Shown: positions 28,701 through 37,724 of the stretch, piece by piece
Layout: the number at the start of each line of letters is the position of its first letter
Position numbering within the stretch: the first letter of the stretch is position 1
DNA from: Fuerstiella sp.
GTDB lineage: Bacteria; Planctomycetota; Planctomycetia; Planctomycetales; Planctomycetaceae
Assembly (NCBI GenBank): GCA_022843805.1
Contig: JALHMY010000046.1
Location: 1-64,000 of the forward strand
Direction of reading: 5' to 3'
DNA: 64,000 bases
The notes under the pieces: model-generated
The model's database searches: none
Told to the model about the DNA's origin: nothing
Seen by the model: only the letters and a program-made list of their open reading frames with translations
Program-made: the position numbers and the translations under genes

Positions 28701-29304
28701 TCGACTGATTGAAATAGAGGTATCCGTCATAACCCCATCGCAGAGTGTGAAGGATATGATGCGTGTCTTCCGTTCCGAAACCGGAGAGCACGACCCGTTT
28801 TGAATCCGCCTTCAGATCTCCGTCGGTATCCGCGAAGTGCAGCAATTCTGTGCTGTTGGCGACGTAAGCACCGCCATCTCCGGGGGCAATGCCAGTTGGT
28901 ATCAGCAATCCACCTGCAAATTCGTGTGTTTTATCTGAGACACCATCATGATCGGTGTCTTCCAGCACAATGACGCGATCCGTTGCCGGCGAGCCGGGTT
29001 TGATCTGCGGATAAACTTCTGAGCTGACGATCCAGAGCCGACCGTCTTCATCAAAATTCATCTGAATGGGTTTGGCGATCTTTGGGTCAGCTGCAAACAG
29101 GCTGACTTCGAAGCCTTCCGGGACGCGAAATGTCTGCCGTTCGAGTTCCGGGTCCGGTACTGGAATATTCTGGAGTTCTCGCTGTGCATAAGCCGCAGGT
29201 ACGCAGGGTACCAGGGCAATCAGCAGGACGAAAAATACGATCGTGGGATTCCTGATTCTGCTGAGAAGAACCAGGGATCGACAGCTCAAAACAACATTCA
29301 ACAT
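25729..29304 (-). CDS. PVC-type membrane-bound dehydrogenase with HEAT-like repeats and c-type heme site
   Basis: An 1191-residue exported protein. The signal peptide is 'IVFFVLLIALVPCVPAAYA'. Residues about 60-400 form a beta-propeller of the PVC dehydrogenase type ('VPEGFEVSLFAADPKIAKPIQMNFDEDGRLWIV', 'GPDGAIYIADWYNPIIQHGEVDFRDERRDHTHGRIWRV'). The middle carries HEAT-like helical repeats. A single heme-binding CLKCH at residues 912-916 with 'GAGGLVGPDM' follows, then a domain of the PVC cytochrome type. These proteins are abundant in planctomycetes and are thought to oxidise sugars or other organics outside the inner membrane; the substrate is unknown. An SGNH hydrolase gene lies 117 bp upstream in the same direction. 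Confidence 0.9.
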   Translation of the reverse strand: MLNVVLSCRSLVLLSRIRNPTIVFFVLLIALVPCVPAAYAQRELQNIPVPDPELERQTFRVPEGFEVSLFAADPKIAKPIQMNFDEDGRLWIVSSEVYPQIKPGSPATDRVIVLEDTDHDGVSDKTHEFAGGLLIPTGIAPGDGGAYVANSTELLHFADTDGDLKADSKRVVLSGFGTEDTHHILHTLRWGYDGYLYFNQSIYIHSHIETPWGLRRLNAGGIWQFRPDSMELGILMRGLVNSWGHHFDRFGQSFATDGAGGEGINYVVPGAYYVTAANADRILQGLNPGSPKHCGLELVESPNLPPDWQGNAITCDFRGHRVVRFTLAEEGSGFVSREQQEVVWSDHVAFRPIDVKVGPDGAIYIADWYNPIIQHGEVDFRDERRDHTHGRIWRVRWTGAKSESWAPISPRSNTELFELLRSADGFQRQAARQILRQRGASIVSELRDWLNTVQVSDEEKDSLLLEALWCVQSARMVDQELLNKLLQSADGRIRAAAVRVLSHWKHQVPDSVKLLSTLVTDAHPRVRLEAVRAISFSPLEDSERQQTLTGDGRLTLADDHSAGPPPESDLNSPELIELALRPLKQPMDRFLDYSLWLTTRELSKSWMPAFQEGQVTLQNDADLILFAFSAVGTGAPIERLLTGLYAESSAPEQRAKLVRLIVSEASENQLGQLVSMAIAKSDLSSLQTALKVSNDRNIIPVVTRQEIESLISSEDDLLRRTALKAAGQWKPMEFGAKLHEIAVDPQADESDRLAVFQGISASRNSDLVKTLVTVASSSNTPVSIRSEALLNLLNADPQTASTLAGSIFSAMTPAESSGSLVRTFMQQKNGSELLMKAVEGQTLNSEIARDMLRALRESGLASPELEGRIRSAGNISSRKSLTAEQRAALLEKASAASAADGELVFRNEQLGCLKCHAIGGAGGLVGPDMVSLGASAQPDYLLDSLLDPNAKVKENYNTSVVVKTDGKVVSGIRIQESETAVTLRTAENTIVTIPKTEIEETVAGVSLMPEGLIDTLTEDELSSLVKFLSELGRTSQFTVSRQRFARTWEVLLPTKEGAHRLQRTSYAQAASDDPSFLWKSRYTTVAGDLPLNDIPAAVSKKRPDGELQSAGFARTTVLVTSPGKITFRLNDPTGLELRLGDKPLNLSNEFAADLPAGPHRLTLIIDQSVRKTALRLELMETPGSGIAEFRN

Positions 29305-29421
29305 TGTTACTGCTCAAACCTGAAAACTGTGTTCTGATGATTTAGATTTTGCTGACGAATCAACGTTGTCTGCCTGAGAGTCGGTCGGATAAAAGACCTG
29401 CATTTGCGGCAGGTCAGCCTG

Positions 29422-30876
29422 TCATTCCGCCGACGCACTGGAAATAATCACTGTCCGCCATGCGGGCTGCTGAAGATTCTGAATCTGATCCTCCAGAGCT
29501 TTCACGAGAGGATCAAACTGAGTAATCTCGACAGCATTGTTTCCCTGTTCATGTTTACGAAAACCGAACAGGTAGGTGATATTCTGAGGTCGCCAGCGAT
29601 GAAAGTAGAGTTCGTTTTTCTTCACGACGGTCGACAGTAGCAGCTGATACTGTGGATCGGCTGGAATCAGCAGGCCGGGGGCATCGGGCGAATCATTGTT
29701 TGGTCGATCGACATCATTCGGCACCACGAGTGGCACCGGGTTCGTCCCGATCAGGATAATTCCCTTGCGGTCGGCCGCCCGCTGGTCACCGGTAAATTCC
29801 AAACGAACAGGGAGGCTGTCCAGGTAACTGGGCTGGAAATCGAATCGAACAGTTTCCTGCTTTGTTTGATCCCACTGAATGTCCTTAACCTGGCCGGAGT
29901 TCGACTCAACCGTCTTCTTCCCAACGTCGATTCGAATGACGGGAAGCAGAGTCGGGACGGACATCAGGCGATTTCGCATCACCAGAGAAATCGCCTTGTA
30001 GCCGCGGTTGTTAAAGTGCATTCCGTTGCTGGTCCATCGCGAAGTGGATGACGCCCAGAGGTCCGGATGAACCTGAGGATCCGGGGAAAGCGGAAAGACA
30101 TCCGAGTGTTTATGCAGAAGTCGATCGGCGGCAACCAGCTGGCTGGTGAAATCATGAAACAGGTCAACAAAATCGAGAGATTTTTCAGCGGCTGTGGACC
30201 TGAGTATCTCGGTATAAGCAGAGATTCGGCCGTGAAATCTTGTCGGTGAGGGGACAGGGGGCCGAGTTGGAAGAAATTCGTGCGGGGACACGACGAGCAT
30301 GACCGCATTTGTCGGGGACAGGTCATCAATCAGTTTCAGGAGCTGCTGTCGAAACTGGTCTGCGGTGCGATCACTGGTGATGGCATCGTTTTGGCCGTAG
30401 CAGATCAGGATCACGGTGGGCTTTTCTGCTCGAACCTGTTCGATCATTCGGGCATAACCGGCTTCCGGACTGTCGAAAATTCCCCGGGATTCAGCAAAGA
30501 CTGTGTCAGCGTCCCAGCCCAGATTGCGAAACGTCACCCGTTTGTGGCCTGCTGTACCGGAAAGAGCTGCCTCAACATGACCAAACTGCTGTTCTCTTTC
30601 CAGGAATGTGGACCCGAGCAGCACGACATGATCACCGTCGTTCCAGTGAAACGGCGTTCGTTTTTCCCGACTGACCGGCGTATCAGCCGGCCGCAGTGCA
30701 TCAGCCGGGGGCATGGGCTGCAGCAGGGCATGCGCGTTGGAAGCCGGCTGGTCCGCGGAATCAGCGCCAGGCATTCCCACGGCGCTCAGTAACACGACAG
30801 AAGATAAGACTGGCAATAATCGGAAGGAACCGGACGGGACCTTCGCGAACATCTGGAAAATCATCGAGAATCTCAT
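29422..30876 (-). CDS. Secreted SGNH/GDSL-type hydrolase
   Basis: A 484-residue exported protein. After a signal sequence ('LLPVLSSVVLLSAVGMPGADS') the SGNH fold is visible: 'DHVVLLGSTFLEREQQFG' where the block-I serine lies in GSTF instead of GDS, 'RNLGWDADTV' as block II, 'ICYGQNDA' as block III (GxND), and 'SNGMHFNNRGYKAIS' as block V with His. The family hydrolyses ester bonds of lipids or acetylated carbohydrates. ATG 30876 is chosen; a longer frame would need TTG at 30897. Proteins of this type often accompany PVC dehydrogenases, as here. Confidence 0.8.
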   Translation of the reverse strand: MRFSMIFQMFAKVPSGSFRLLPVLSSVVLLSAVGMPGADSADQPASNAHALLQPMPPADALRPADTPVSREKRTPFHWNDGDHVVLLGSTFLEREQQFGHVEAALSGTAGHKRVTFRNLGWDADTVFAESRGIFDSPEAGYARMIEQVRAEKPTVILICYGQNDAITSDRTADQFRQQLLKLIDDLSPTNAVMLVVSPHEFLPTRPPVPSPTRFHGRISAYTEILRSTAAEKSLDFVDLFHDFTSQLVAADRLLHKHSDVFPLSPDPQVHPDLWASSTSRWTSNGMHFNNRGYKAISLVMRNRLMSVPTLLPVIRIDVGKKTVESNSGQVKDIQWDQTKQETVRFDFQPSYLDSLPVRLEFTGDQRAADRKGIILIGTNPVPLVVPNDVDRPNNDSPDAPGLLIPADPQYQLLLSTVVKKNELYFHRWRPQNITYLFGFRKHEQGNNAVEITQFDPLVKALEDQIQNLQQPAWRTVIISSASAE

Positions 30877-31026
30877 GTGAATTGTGATGCTGATCAAATC
30901 TCAGGGCACCTGTTCCACATATTGAACAGGGATTTGATTCATTCCACAACCGATGTATTCCCCACCCAGGGAGGCGGATCCCGTGATTTCCCGTGATTTT
31001 CTATCGGATCAGGATTCTCTGGCTGA

Positions 31027-31962
31027 TCAGGAGAAGACGTTGCAGATGTCGTCCATCTCGAGCATCATTCGTTCTCTGATTTTTTCGAGATCAGTGCGGG
31101 AAAGGCTGATTTCGCTGAGAATCTCGTCGGGAATTTCGAGGGAAGTAAAATCCAGTCGGAAGTTTCCGGAAAGCGAAGCTGTCAGCAGATCGGCAACAGC
31201 AATAATACAGGCGCCTTTTCGCGCGCTGGAATTCAGTGTCAGGGGGCGATGGTGATGGCCGGTGATTTCGCCGAGGAATTCGGGGAATCGCCAGATCTCA
31301 CAGAGTTCGCTTCCGAGGCCCTGGTGATCATCACCAAAGATTTCGAATTCCACATCACACAGACCTCGGGATGGTACTCCATTGCCGTCCGGAGCGGTCT
31401 CCTGAAGAGCCTGAGTGAACAGTGTACGCTCCGCATGCAGTTCTGCGATGATTCCAATATCGTGAATCAGTCCTGCCAGAAACAGTTCTTCCGCATTGCG
31501 GTGGTTCAGCACGTCGGCGATCATTTTCGAGGCAGCGGCGGTGCACGTGGAGTGTCGCCAGATATCGTCGATCACGGTTTTATGAACAGCATTTGCCGCA
31601 GTGACTTCGAATACCTTGACCATTGAAGCGATCACGGCAAGATTGCGAGTCGCCGTGATACCCAGGATGACGATCGCTCGCTGAACAGACGCCACCTGTC
31701 GCGAGAGTCCATAGAAGCTGGAGTTAACCACGCGAAGTATCCGGCAGCTCATGGCCGGATCTCTTGAGATCACATGGTTGAGATCATCCACGGTGGCATG
31801 CGGATCGTCGGCGAGTTTCAGAATTTCCATTGTCATTGTCGGAAGGACGGGCAGCCCGGAGAGACGAGGTCGCTGATGGACGCCGGAACGTTTGAACTGG
31901 TTCAGAGTGTCAGTCACTGGATGCTCCCGATATTCAGCAATGCTTTTTTGGAAAGGATGCAT
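31027..31962 (-). CDS. HDOD-domain protein
   Basis: About 311 residues, almost all one HDOD domain: 'LPVLPTMTMEILKLADDPHATVDDLNHVISRDPAMSCRILRVVNSSFYGLSRQVASVQRAIVILGI', then the degenerate HD core 'ELFLAGLIHDIGIIAEL' and 'ITGHHHRPL'. HDOD proteins act as regulators in second-messenger and stress networks; enzymatic activity is generally not shown. The start is uncertain: ATG 31962 (MHPFQKS), ATG 32031 or GTG 32058 are all in frame, and the residues before 31962 look non-coding. It is transcribed away from the GGDEF-EAL gene at 32383. Confidence 0.85.
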   Translation of the reverse strand: MHPFQKSIAEYREHPVTDTLNQFKRSGVHQRPRLSGLPVLPTMTMEILKLADDPHATVDDLNHVISRDPAMSCRILRVVNSSFYGLSRQVASVQRAIVILGITATRNLAVIASMVKVFEVTAANAVHKTVIDDIWRHSTCTAAASKMIADVLNHRNAEELFLAGLIHDIGIIAELHAERTLFTQALQETAPDGNGVPSRGLCDVEFEIFGDDHQGLGSELCEIWRFPEFLGEITGHHHRPLTLNSSARKGACIIAVADLLTASLSGNFRLDFTSLEIPDEILSEISLSRTDLEKIRERMMLEMDDICNVFS

Positions 31963-32382
31963 TGGTGGCAAAATGCAGTCGGGCAGATTGATCGAACGTC
32001 GGCGTGAAAACTGGCAGGCCCGCCTGGGCATTTCCAGCGATTCATTCTGAAGTGTCACGAACCTGACGGCTCTTCCGATTGCAGTGCACCGCTAAGCCCT
32101 GGGGGAAACTCTCCAGGCGGCGATACCCCAGGGTAGCAGGAATGGGAAGGCTTGCGACGGGTTTGTGCGGTCTTTGCGGGAGGATGTTCGTTGCCAAAAA
32201 TAAACCATCATTTACATGACTGTTTTTTTTCTGCATCAATTCTGCTGAAGCTAGGGTTCCTGCGAATTCTGCATTCCCGACCAGATGACCGACTTTCCGG
32301 AACTCAGATTGCCGGAACAGTGGGCGGTCCAAACCGATCTTTGCCGCCAGGGTGTTTTTTTAATGTGTCCCGGAACGGCTTC
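31963..32382. other. Divergent intergenic region between HDOD and GGDEF-EAL genes
   Basis: Contains the promoters of both genes, but I could not assign boxes with confidence. A small hairpin TACCC-CA-GGGTA lies near 32126-32137, in a GC-rich patch (32100-32180) that may be structured RNA of the minus-strand transcript. No known riboswitch core could be completed there. Confidence 0.3.
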
Positions 32383-34950
32383 ATGCTGTCTGTTATTCTT
32401 CAATATCGACTGGACCTGCTGATCTTTTTCGCCATCATTGCGATGGTTGCAAGATACATGGACCGTCGTACGCGCCCGGTTGCCGTACCCTGTCGAAGTC
32501 GAATACTCACAAGTGCCGCGATCGTTACCGTTGCTCTTCTGGCGGCGATCACTGCTGACACAGTCTGCCAGTATGAGCGGGGCCGACTTCGCCACACGAT
32601 AGAAGGTTTTGCTCCGACGTATGCACTCGAACTTGAAAATGCCGGACACGCTTCCGTGACATTCCAGTCAGGGTCTGACGATCCGCTTTATCTGAATCTG
32701 ATCGAACGACAGAAAAGCTGGCTGTGGGCCAATCCTGCGGTGGCGGATATCTACACTCTCAGACGGGCGCCCGATGGCGGTCTTGCCTTTGTTGTGGATT
32801 CCGAGACTGACTACGATCGAAATGGCAGGTATGAAGGGAATATTGAGAAGCGAACACCGATTGGTGAAATCTATACAGAACCATCCGAACTGATGTGGAC
32901 GACACTTGCGGGCATCGGCAGTTTTGACGATGTTCCTCAGTCAGACCGCTGGGGAACCTGGGTCAGTGCGTATGTTCCTCTTCGAAATCACAACGGAGAC
33001 GTTGAGGCCATGCTGGGTGTCGATTTTCCGGCCACTCAGTGGATTCATGTGCTGCTTCTGACCCGAGCCGGAATTCTGGGCATCTTTCTTGCACTCATTG
33101 CGGGCCTTGTAGTCACCAGTGCCAGCATTCGAATGCACCGCGCCGAGGTGGAAGCCCATCGGGAGATTGCTGAACAAAAGGAATCTCACGCGATTGAGCT
33201 TCAGGAGGCTTTGAGACGGCTGAAGTCCTATAAGTTCGCCATCGACACTCATGCAGTCCTGTGTATTACCGATCATCAGGGCGTCTTAATCCATGTCAAT
33301 GATCGATTCTGCTGCCGAAGCGGATACTCAGAAAGCGAACTGATTGGAAAGACACATCGTCTTGTCAGTTCGGGACAGCATCCGCATGCCTTCTGGGCTG
33401 ATATGTGGCAGACCATTGCTGCCGGATCGGTCTGGCATGGAGAGATCTGCAATCAAAGCAAAGACGGTGTGCCCTTCTGGCTTGACACCACCATTGTGCC
33501 ATACCGTGACAGTCAGAGTGTGATCTCACAGTTTATTTCCATTGGTACGGATATCACGTCGCGTAAACGATTTGAAACCGAGCTGATGAAGGCGGCACGG
33601 CTGGATAAGCTGACGGGACTGCCGAATCGGTTCCTGTTTCAGGATCGCCTGCAGCAGGCTATCGAGCGTTACCGGCGTTTGCCGGGATATCACTTTGCAC
33701 TCATGTTTCTGGATTTCGACAGGTTCAAGCTGATCAATGACTGTCTTGGTCACACCGCCGGAGATTTGCTTCTGCAGCAAATCGCAGTGCGGCTTCGGGA
33801 CCACCTGAGAAGTGGCGATTCGCTCGCTGTCGACATTGAACAAACAACCGTGGCTCGACTGGGCGGCGACGAATTTGTCGTTCTTGTTGATGCCATTTCG
33901 CAGCCGGAAGACGCCGGATCCATTGCTCAGCGCCTGCTGTCGGTATGCGATGCTCCTTATCAGATTGGCGAACATTTTGTGCGTTCGTCCGCCAGTATAG
34001 GCATCGTTTGTTGTGACCCTCGCTACGCAACCGCCGAAGAGATGCTGCGTGATGCGGATATCGCCATGTACGAAGCCAAATCTCAGGGGCGTGCAAGGTT
34101 CGTCATGTTTGATGCCAGTATGCAGCAGGCTGTACAGGAACGACTTGAAATCGAGAATGATCTGCGGGCTGCTGTTGGGACTGATCAGTTCTTTCTTGTC
34201 TACCAGCCCATCGTGTCTCTGGAAGACGGAATTCTGCGAAGCGCAGAAGCCCTCATTCGATGGAATCATCCAACTCGGGGACTGATGCCCCCGGACCAGT
34301 TTATCGGGGTTGCCGAAGAAACTCGACTTATCCTGCCGCTCACCATCTGGATCATCGAGCGGGCGTGCGCCCAATTTGCCGACTGGAAACAAAACGCCCC
34401 GGGACGTACCCCCAGAAACATCAGTATTAATCTGTCTCGCGTACAGCTCTCCGAGCCAGGTATTGTGGAGGAACTGCTGCGAATTACTCGTGCGAACGGA
34501 ATGCAGCCGGACGAACTTCAGCTGGAAGTCACAGAATCCGAGATCATGCAGAACCGGGATTCGGCCGTTAAGATCCTCAAGTCGCTGAAGTATCATGGCT
34601 TTGCGCTCGCCATGGACGATTTCGGTACTGGCCATTCGTCGCTTGCCTGCCTGCACCAGTTTCCGTTCGATGTGATTAAAATCGATCGTACATTTGTTGC
34701 CAATCTCAGCAATGGACGAAAATTCGTTGCACTTGCCAATGCCGTCGTGACGCTCGCGGATAACCTCGGCCTCGTTTGCGTGGCTGAAGGCATTGAAGAT
34801 TCGGATCAGATCGCCCTGTTGCAGTCCATGGGCTGCAGTTATGGTCAGGGATATTATTTCGGTCGTCCTGTCCCGCCCGAGGGCCTGATTTCCGGCGACT
34901 GGAATTCACAGAAATCCGACCTCATTGCGGGACATCTCTGCCTGCGGTGA
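32383..34950 (+). CDS. Membrane sensor PAS-GGDEF-EAL protein (cyclic-di-GMP turnover)
   Basis: An 855-residue protein. Two membrane helices (about residues 6-23 and 46-62, then about 220-245) frame an extracytoplasmic sensor region, which includes 'YTLRRAPDGGLAFVVDSETDYDRNG' and 'WGTWVSAYVPLRNHNGDVEAMLGVDF', typical of CACHE-like sensors. A PAS domain follows ('FAIDTHAVLCITDHQGVLIHVNDRFC'). The cyclase signature GGDEF is intact at residues 494-498, and the phosphodiesterase motif EAL at 622-624 with 'MDDFGTGHSSL' later. Both activities may be present. ATG 32383 gives the first helix; codons back to 32152 are open but unconvincing. It is divergent from an HDOD gene. Confidence 0.93.
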   Translation: MLSVILQYRLDLLIFFAIIAMVARYMDRRTRPVAVPCRSRILTSAAIVTVALLAAITADTVCQYERGRLRHTIEGFAPTYALELENAGHASVTFQSGSDDPLYLNLIERQKSWLWANPAVADIYTLRRAPDGGLAFVVDSETDYDRNGRYEGNIEKRTPIGEIYTEPSELMWTTLAGIGSFDDVPQSDRWGTWVSAYVPLRNHNGDVEAMLGVDFPATQWIHVLLLTRAGILGIFLALIAGLVVTSASIRMHRAEVEAHREIAEQKESHAIELQEALRRLKSYKFAIDTHAVLCITDHQGVLIHVNDRFCCRSGYSESELIGKTHRLVSSGQHPHAFWADMWQTIAAGSVWHGEICNQSKDGVPFWLDTTIVPYRDSQSVISQFISIGTDITSRKRFETELMKAARLDKLTGLPNRFLFQDRLQQAIERYRRLPGYHFALMFLDFDRFKLINDCLGHTAGDLLLQQIAVRLRDHLRSGDSLAVDIEQTTVARLGGDEFVVLVDAISQPEDAGSIAQRLLSVCDAPYQIGEHFVRSSASIGIVCCDPRYATAEEMLRDADIAMYEAKSQGRARFVMFDASMQQAVQERLEIENDLRAAVGTDQFFLVYQPIVSLEDGILRSAEALIRWNHPTRGLMPPDQFIGVAEETRLILPLTIWIIERACAQFADWKQNAPGRTPRNISINLSRVQLSEPGIVEELLRITRANGMQPDELQLEVTESEIMQNRDSAVKILKSLKYHGFALAMDDFGTGHSSLACLHQFPFDVIKIDRTFVANLSNGRKFVALANAVVTLADNLGLVCVAEGIEDSDQIALLQSMGCSYGQGYYFGRPVPPEGLISGDWNSQKSDLIAGHLCLR

Positions 34951-35299
34951 TGAGTGTGACCCGGTGCCGTCGACGCTGCGTATCCGAATTACAGGTTCGG
35001 ATTCTCTGACATCATGGCTTCAGGGCAGGCAGAGCCTCGACAGACTGGGAAAAATGCTCGTTTCCTGAGAAACTGCCGCGGAGTATTTGCTGAACCTCGC
35101 CGTTTTCACCAGCATCCCGTATCATCGGCATCTGGTTGCATCTTTTCGTGTCGCGAGCAGGTTGATCAGCCGCTGGAATCACACCAGCTGACTGACGCTG
35201 TGTTCACGAAAATGACAGTCACCAAAATGGCAGTCGCGAAAATGACAGGTACGGTAATTTCAGTAACTATTGGTTTTGAATCAGAAAGTATTGCCCGCG
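34951..35299. repeat. Intergenic stretch before serC with three 15-bp repeats
   Basis: No gene is supported. A threefold direct repeat of 15 bp occupies 35205-35249 (units CACGAAAATGACAGT, CACCAAAATGGCAGT, CGCGAAAATGACAGG). It lies 50-95 bp before the serC start, so it could be operator-like or only a slippage product. Nothing else stands out. Confidence 0.55.
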
Positions 35300-36385
35300 A
35301 TGTCCAGTCGCATCTTCAATTTTTCAGCTGGTCCTGCGGTCCTTCCGGAGTCGGTACTTCAGGAAGCTGCCGACAACCTGTTATCGTTCAATTCCACCGG
35401 CATTGGCATCTGCGAACATTCTCATCGCGGCAAACCCTTTATGGCGGTTGCCGCTGAAGCCGAAGCTCTCTGCCGCGAAATTGCCGGCATTCCTTCCAAT
35501 TATAAAGTGTTGTTTCTGCAGGGTGGCGCTTCGCTGCAGTTTTCCATGATTCCAATGAATCTGCTCACACCTGATAAAACTGCAGATTATCTGGTAACCG
35601 GTGCATGGGCAGAGAAGGCGTTAAAGGATGCAAAGGCCTTTGGTCAGACTCACGTCGCCTGCAGCAGTAAGGACGCCAACTTCAACTACATACCGCAGCA
35701 GGTTAGCTACAGCCCCAGTCCGCATTACGTCCATTTCACCTCAAATAATACGATTTTTGGAACTCAGTTTCGAACTGAGCCCGCAGGCTATGCCAGCAGT
35801 GCATTCCTTGTCTGCGATGCCAGCAGCGATATCTTTTCGCGCCCGATTGATGTATCCCGATACGGAATTATCTACGCGGGTGCTCAGAAGAATCTCGGAC
35901 CCAGCGGTGTGACTCTGGTGATTATTCGTGACGATCTGGTGGAAGCGGGATCTTCGAAGCTGCCAGTCATGCTTCAATATCGCACTCACGCAGAGAACGA
36001 ATCGATGTACAATACTCCCCCGACATTTGGCATCTATCTGATGATGCTGGTGTTTCGCTGGATCAAAGCTCAGGGAGGGCTGGGGGCGATGGAAGCGCGA
36101 AATCAGGCGAAGGCCGGGCGCTTGTATGAGTATCTGGATGACAGCCGACTTTTCAAACCGACGGCCGAACGCAGCAGCCGCTCTCTGATGAATGTCACGT
36201 TCGTGACTGGTGATGAAGCGACAGACAATGCTTTCATTAAGGCCACTGAGTCGAATGGATTCAGCGGATTAAAAGGTCATCGCAGCGTGGGAGGAATGCG
36301 TGCCAGCATTTATAATGCTTTTCCTCCGGAAGGTGTTGACGCACTGATTCAGTTTATGAAGGATTTCGAAGCAGCCAGATCCTGA
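35300..36385 (+). CDS. serC: Phosphoserine aminotransferase
   Basis: A 361-residue PLP enzyme that converts 3-phosphohydroxypyruvate and glutamate to phosphoserine in serine biosynthesis (and also acts in PLP synthesis). Clear family features are the opening '[20 protein letters not shown]', '[19 protein letters not shown]', and Lys197 in '[16 protein letters not shown]' as the PLP Schiff-base residue. ATG 35300 was chosen since the SerC start is conserved; the frame is open to 35270. Confidence 0.96.
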   Translation: MSSRIFNFSAGPAVLPESVLQEAADNLLSFNSTGIGICEHSHRGKPFMAVAAEAEALCREIAGIPSNYKVLFLQGGASLQFSMIPMNLLTPDKTADYLVTGAWAEKALKDAKAFGQTHVACSSKDANFNYIPQQVSYSPSPHYVHFTSNNTIFGTQFRTEPAGYASSAFLVCDASSDIFSRPIDVSRYGIIYAGAQKNLGPSGVTLVIIRDDLVEAGSSKLPVMLQYRTHAENESMYNTPPTFGIYLMMLVFRWIKAQGGLGAMEARNQAKAGRLYEYLDDSRLFKPTAERSSRSLMNVTFVTGDEATDNAFIKATESNGFSGLKGHRSVGGMRASIYNAFPPEGVDALIQFMKDFEAARS

Positions 36386-36465
36386 CGACTCAGTCTCGCG
36401 GGGTTTTTCTTTGAAATGTCAAATCGTTTCGAGTCAGCGATGCCTTCAAACAAAAAGTCTGCAGT

Positions 36466-37329
36466 ATGTCCGAAATGTCCTCTTCATCCGGTGAACTGAC
36501 TCCTTCCGATGCAGTCGACGGAGCCCATCGAATTCCGGATTCCGCCGAACCGGGTCACGACAACGAACTGCCGGCAGACAGAGCATCTGCCGATATTGGA
36601 ATTGTTTGTACACATGCGGGTGAAATACGGGCGATTTTGAAGCGGCTGGACCGCGTACGCAAATATACGGATCATGGCTGTATATTTCGCGGGGGTTTCC
36701 TGAACGAAACCATTCGCGTGGCGCTTGTTGAAGCGAGGATGGGTTTTGCCCGACACAGGCAGGCCACTCTGACACTGATCAGGGAACATCGGCCTGCGTG
36801 GGTGCTTTCGGTCGGCTTCAGTTCCGGGCTGAATGAGGCTCTGAAATCCGGCGATTTGACGCTGGCAAACGAAATCTGTGACTCTCATACCAATGTGTTA
36901 CCGGTAAACTGCCGTATTCCTGCCTCCAGACGAGTGCATATTGGACGGCACCTTGTCAGTGATCATCACCCGATCCAGCCCTCTGAAAAAGCCAGTATGG
37001 CTGAAACCAGCCGGGCGATTGCCGTGGATACGACAAGCCTGGCCGTTGCTCAGGTTTGCCGTGATATGAACACTCGTTTTATGTCCATCCGAGCCATCGT
37101 GGATGAGCTGCCGGAAGAAATGCCCGAGCAGGCTGCTCCCATGATGTTTGAACCGACCAGTCGCGCATTTGGTTCGGCGATTGCAGTGATGCTGAAGGGA
37201 TGGAAGAACGCGGCCGAAATGCATCGCTGGCGACAGCGATCGCTGAGTGCCGCCGATCATCTGGATCGATTCGTCTCGGGCGTTATTCTTCAGATCGCGG
37301 AGCAGCTTGAACGGCAGCGTCATTCGTAA
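36466..37329 (+). CDS. Nucleosidase / phosphorylase-superfamily protein
   Basis: A 287-residue protein. After about 40 low-complexity residues comes a nucleoside phosphorylase-type domain: 'DIGIVCTHAGEIRAILKRLDRV', 'VALVEARMGFARHRQATLTLIREHRPAWVLSVGFSSGLNEALKSGDL', and 'FMSIRAIVDELPEEMP', in the place where MTA/SAH nucleosidases and HpnG-type enzymes have the ribose-binding and catalytic acid segment. It could cleave methylthioadenosine or S-adenosylhomocysteine, or act in hopanoid synthesis; sequence alone does not decide. It lies 80 bp after serC in the same direction. Its 3' end overlaps a convergent gene by 47 bp. Confidence 0.72.
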   Translation: MSEMSSSSGELTPSDAVDGAHRIPDSAEPGHDNELPADRASADIGIVCTHAGEIRAILKRLDRVRKYTDHGCIFRGGFLNETIRVALVEARMGFARHRQATLTLIREHRPAWVLSVGFSSGLNEALKSGDLTLANEICDSHTNVLPVNCRIPASRRVHIGRHLVSDHHPIQPSEKASMAETSRAIAVDTTSLAVAQVCRDMNTRFMSIRAIVDELPEEMPEQAAPMMFEPTSRAFGSAIAVMLKGWKNAAEMHRWRQRSLSAADHLDRFVSGVILQIAEQLERQRHS

Positions 37330-37624
37330 CATCCGCACCGGTCAGGGGCGTTGCCCCCGGAGGCAATGAGCGTCCTGACGCTCGAACATAATCTGAACGC
37401 TGACTCGCGTATTCTTCAGGGGTCAGCTGAATTTGGGTGGGCTGGTTCAGTTTCCAGTTTTCAAACAGCTTCCGCAAAAAGGGCACGCACCATCCGCAGC
37501 CCGTGCCTGCACTGTTGCATTCGCTGATCTGGCTGGGAACCTGAGGCTGGTGAATGCGGATGAAGTTCGTCACTTTCCGCTGCGAAACGTGAAAACAGTA
37601 GCAGATTTTATCATCCGGCTGCAT
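37283..37624 (-). CDS. BFD-like [2Fe-2S]-binding protein
   Basis: A 113-residue protein whose first half is a bacterioferritin-associated ferredoxin-type domain. The four cysteines are in CYCFHVS near residues 8-10 and CGWCVPFLRKLFE about 33 residues later, matching the CxC...CxxC arrangement. Such domains bind one [2Fe-2S] cluster and serve in iron mobilisation or as modules in redox enzymes. The second half is unstructured. It is convergent with the nucleosidase gene and overlaps its last 47 bases. Confidence 0.8.
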   Translation of the reverse strand: MQPDDKICYCFHVSQRKVTNFIRIHQPQVPSQISECNSAGTGCGWCVPFLRKLFENWKLNQPTQIQLTPEEYASQRSDYVRASGRSLPPGATPLTGADVTNDAAVQAAPRSEE

Positions 37625-37724
37625 TGTGGCCCTCTCTTGTTGGTGTCAGCCAGCCATGCTGCTGGTGTCAGCCCGCCGGGCCGATTTTATGTGGAAGCGA
37701 AGGATGAAAGCGACGATTCGAATT

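Noticed and set aside
32100-32195. Cyclic-di-GMP (GEMM-type) riboswitch upstream of the HDOD gene on the minus strand
   Set aside because: Short pieces such as CGCACAAACC and GTCGCAAGCC resemble the core, but the tetraloop hairpin between them is missing and the order cannot be completed.
33526-34656. 376-codon antisense frame opposite GGDEF-EAL
   Set aside because: Shadow of conserved catalytic domains on the other strand.
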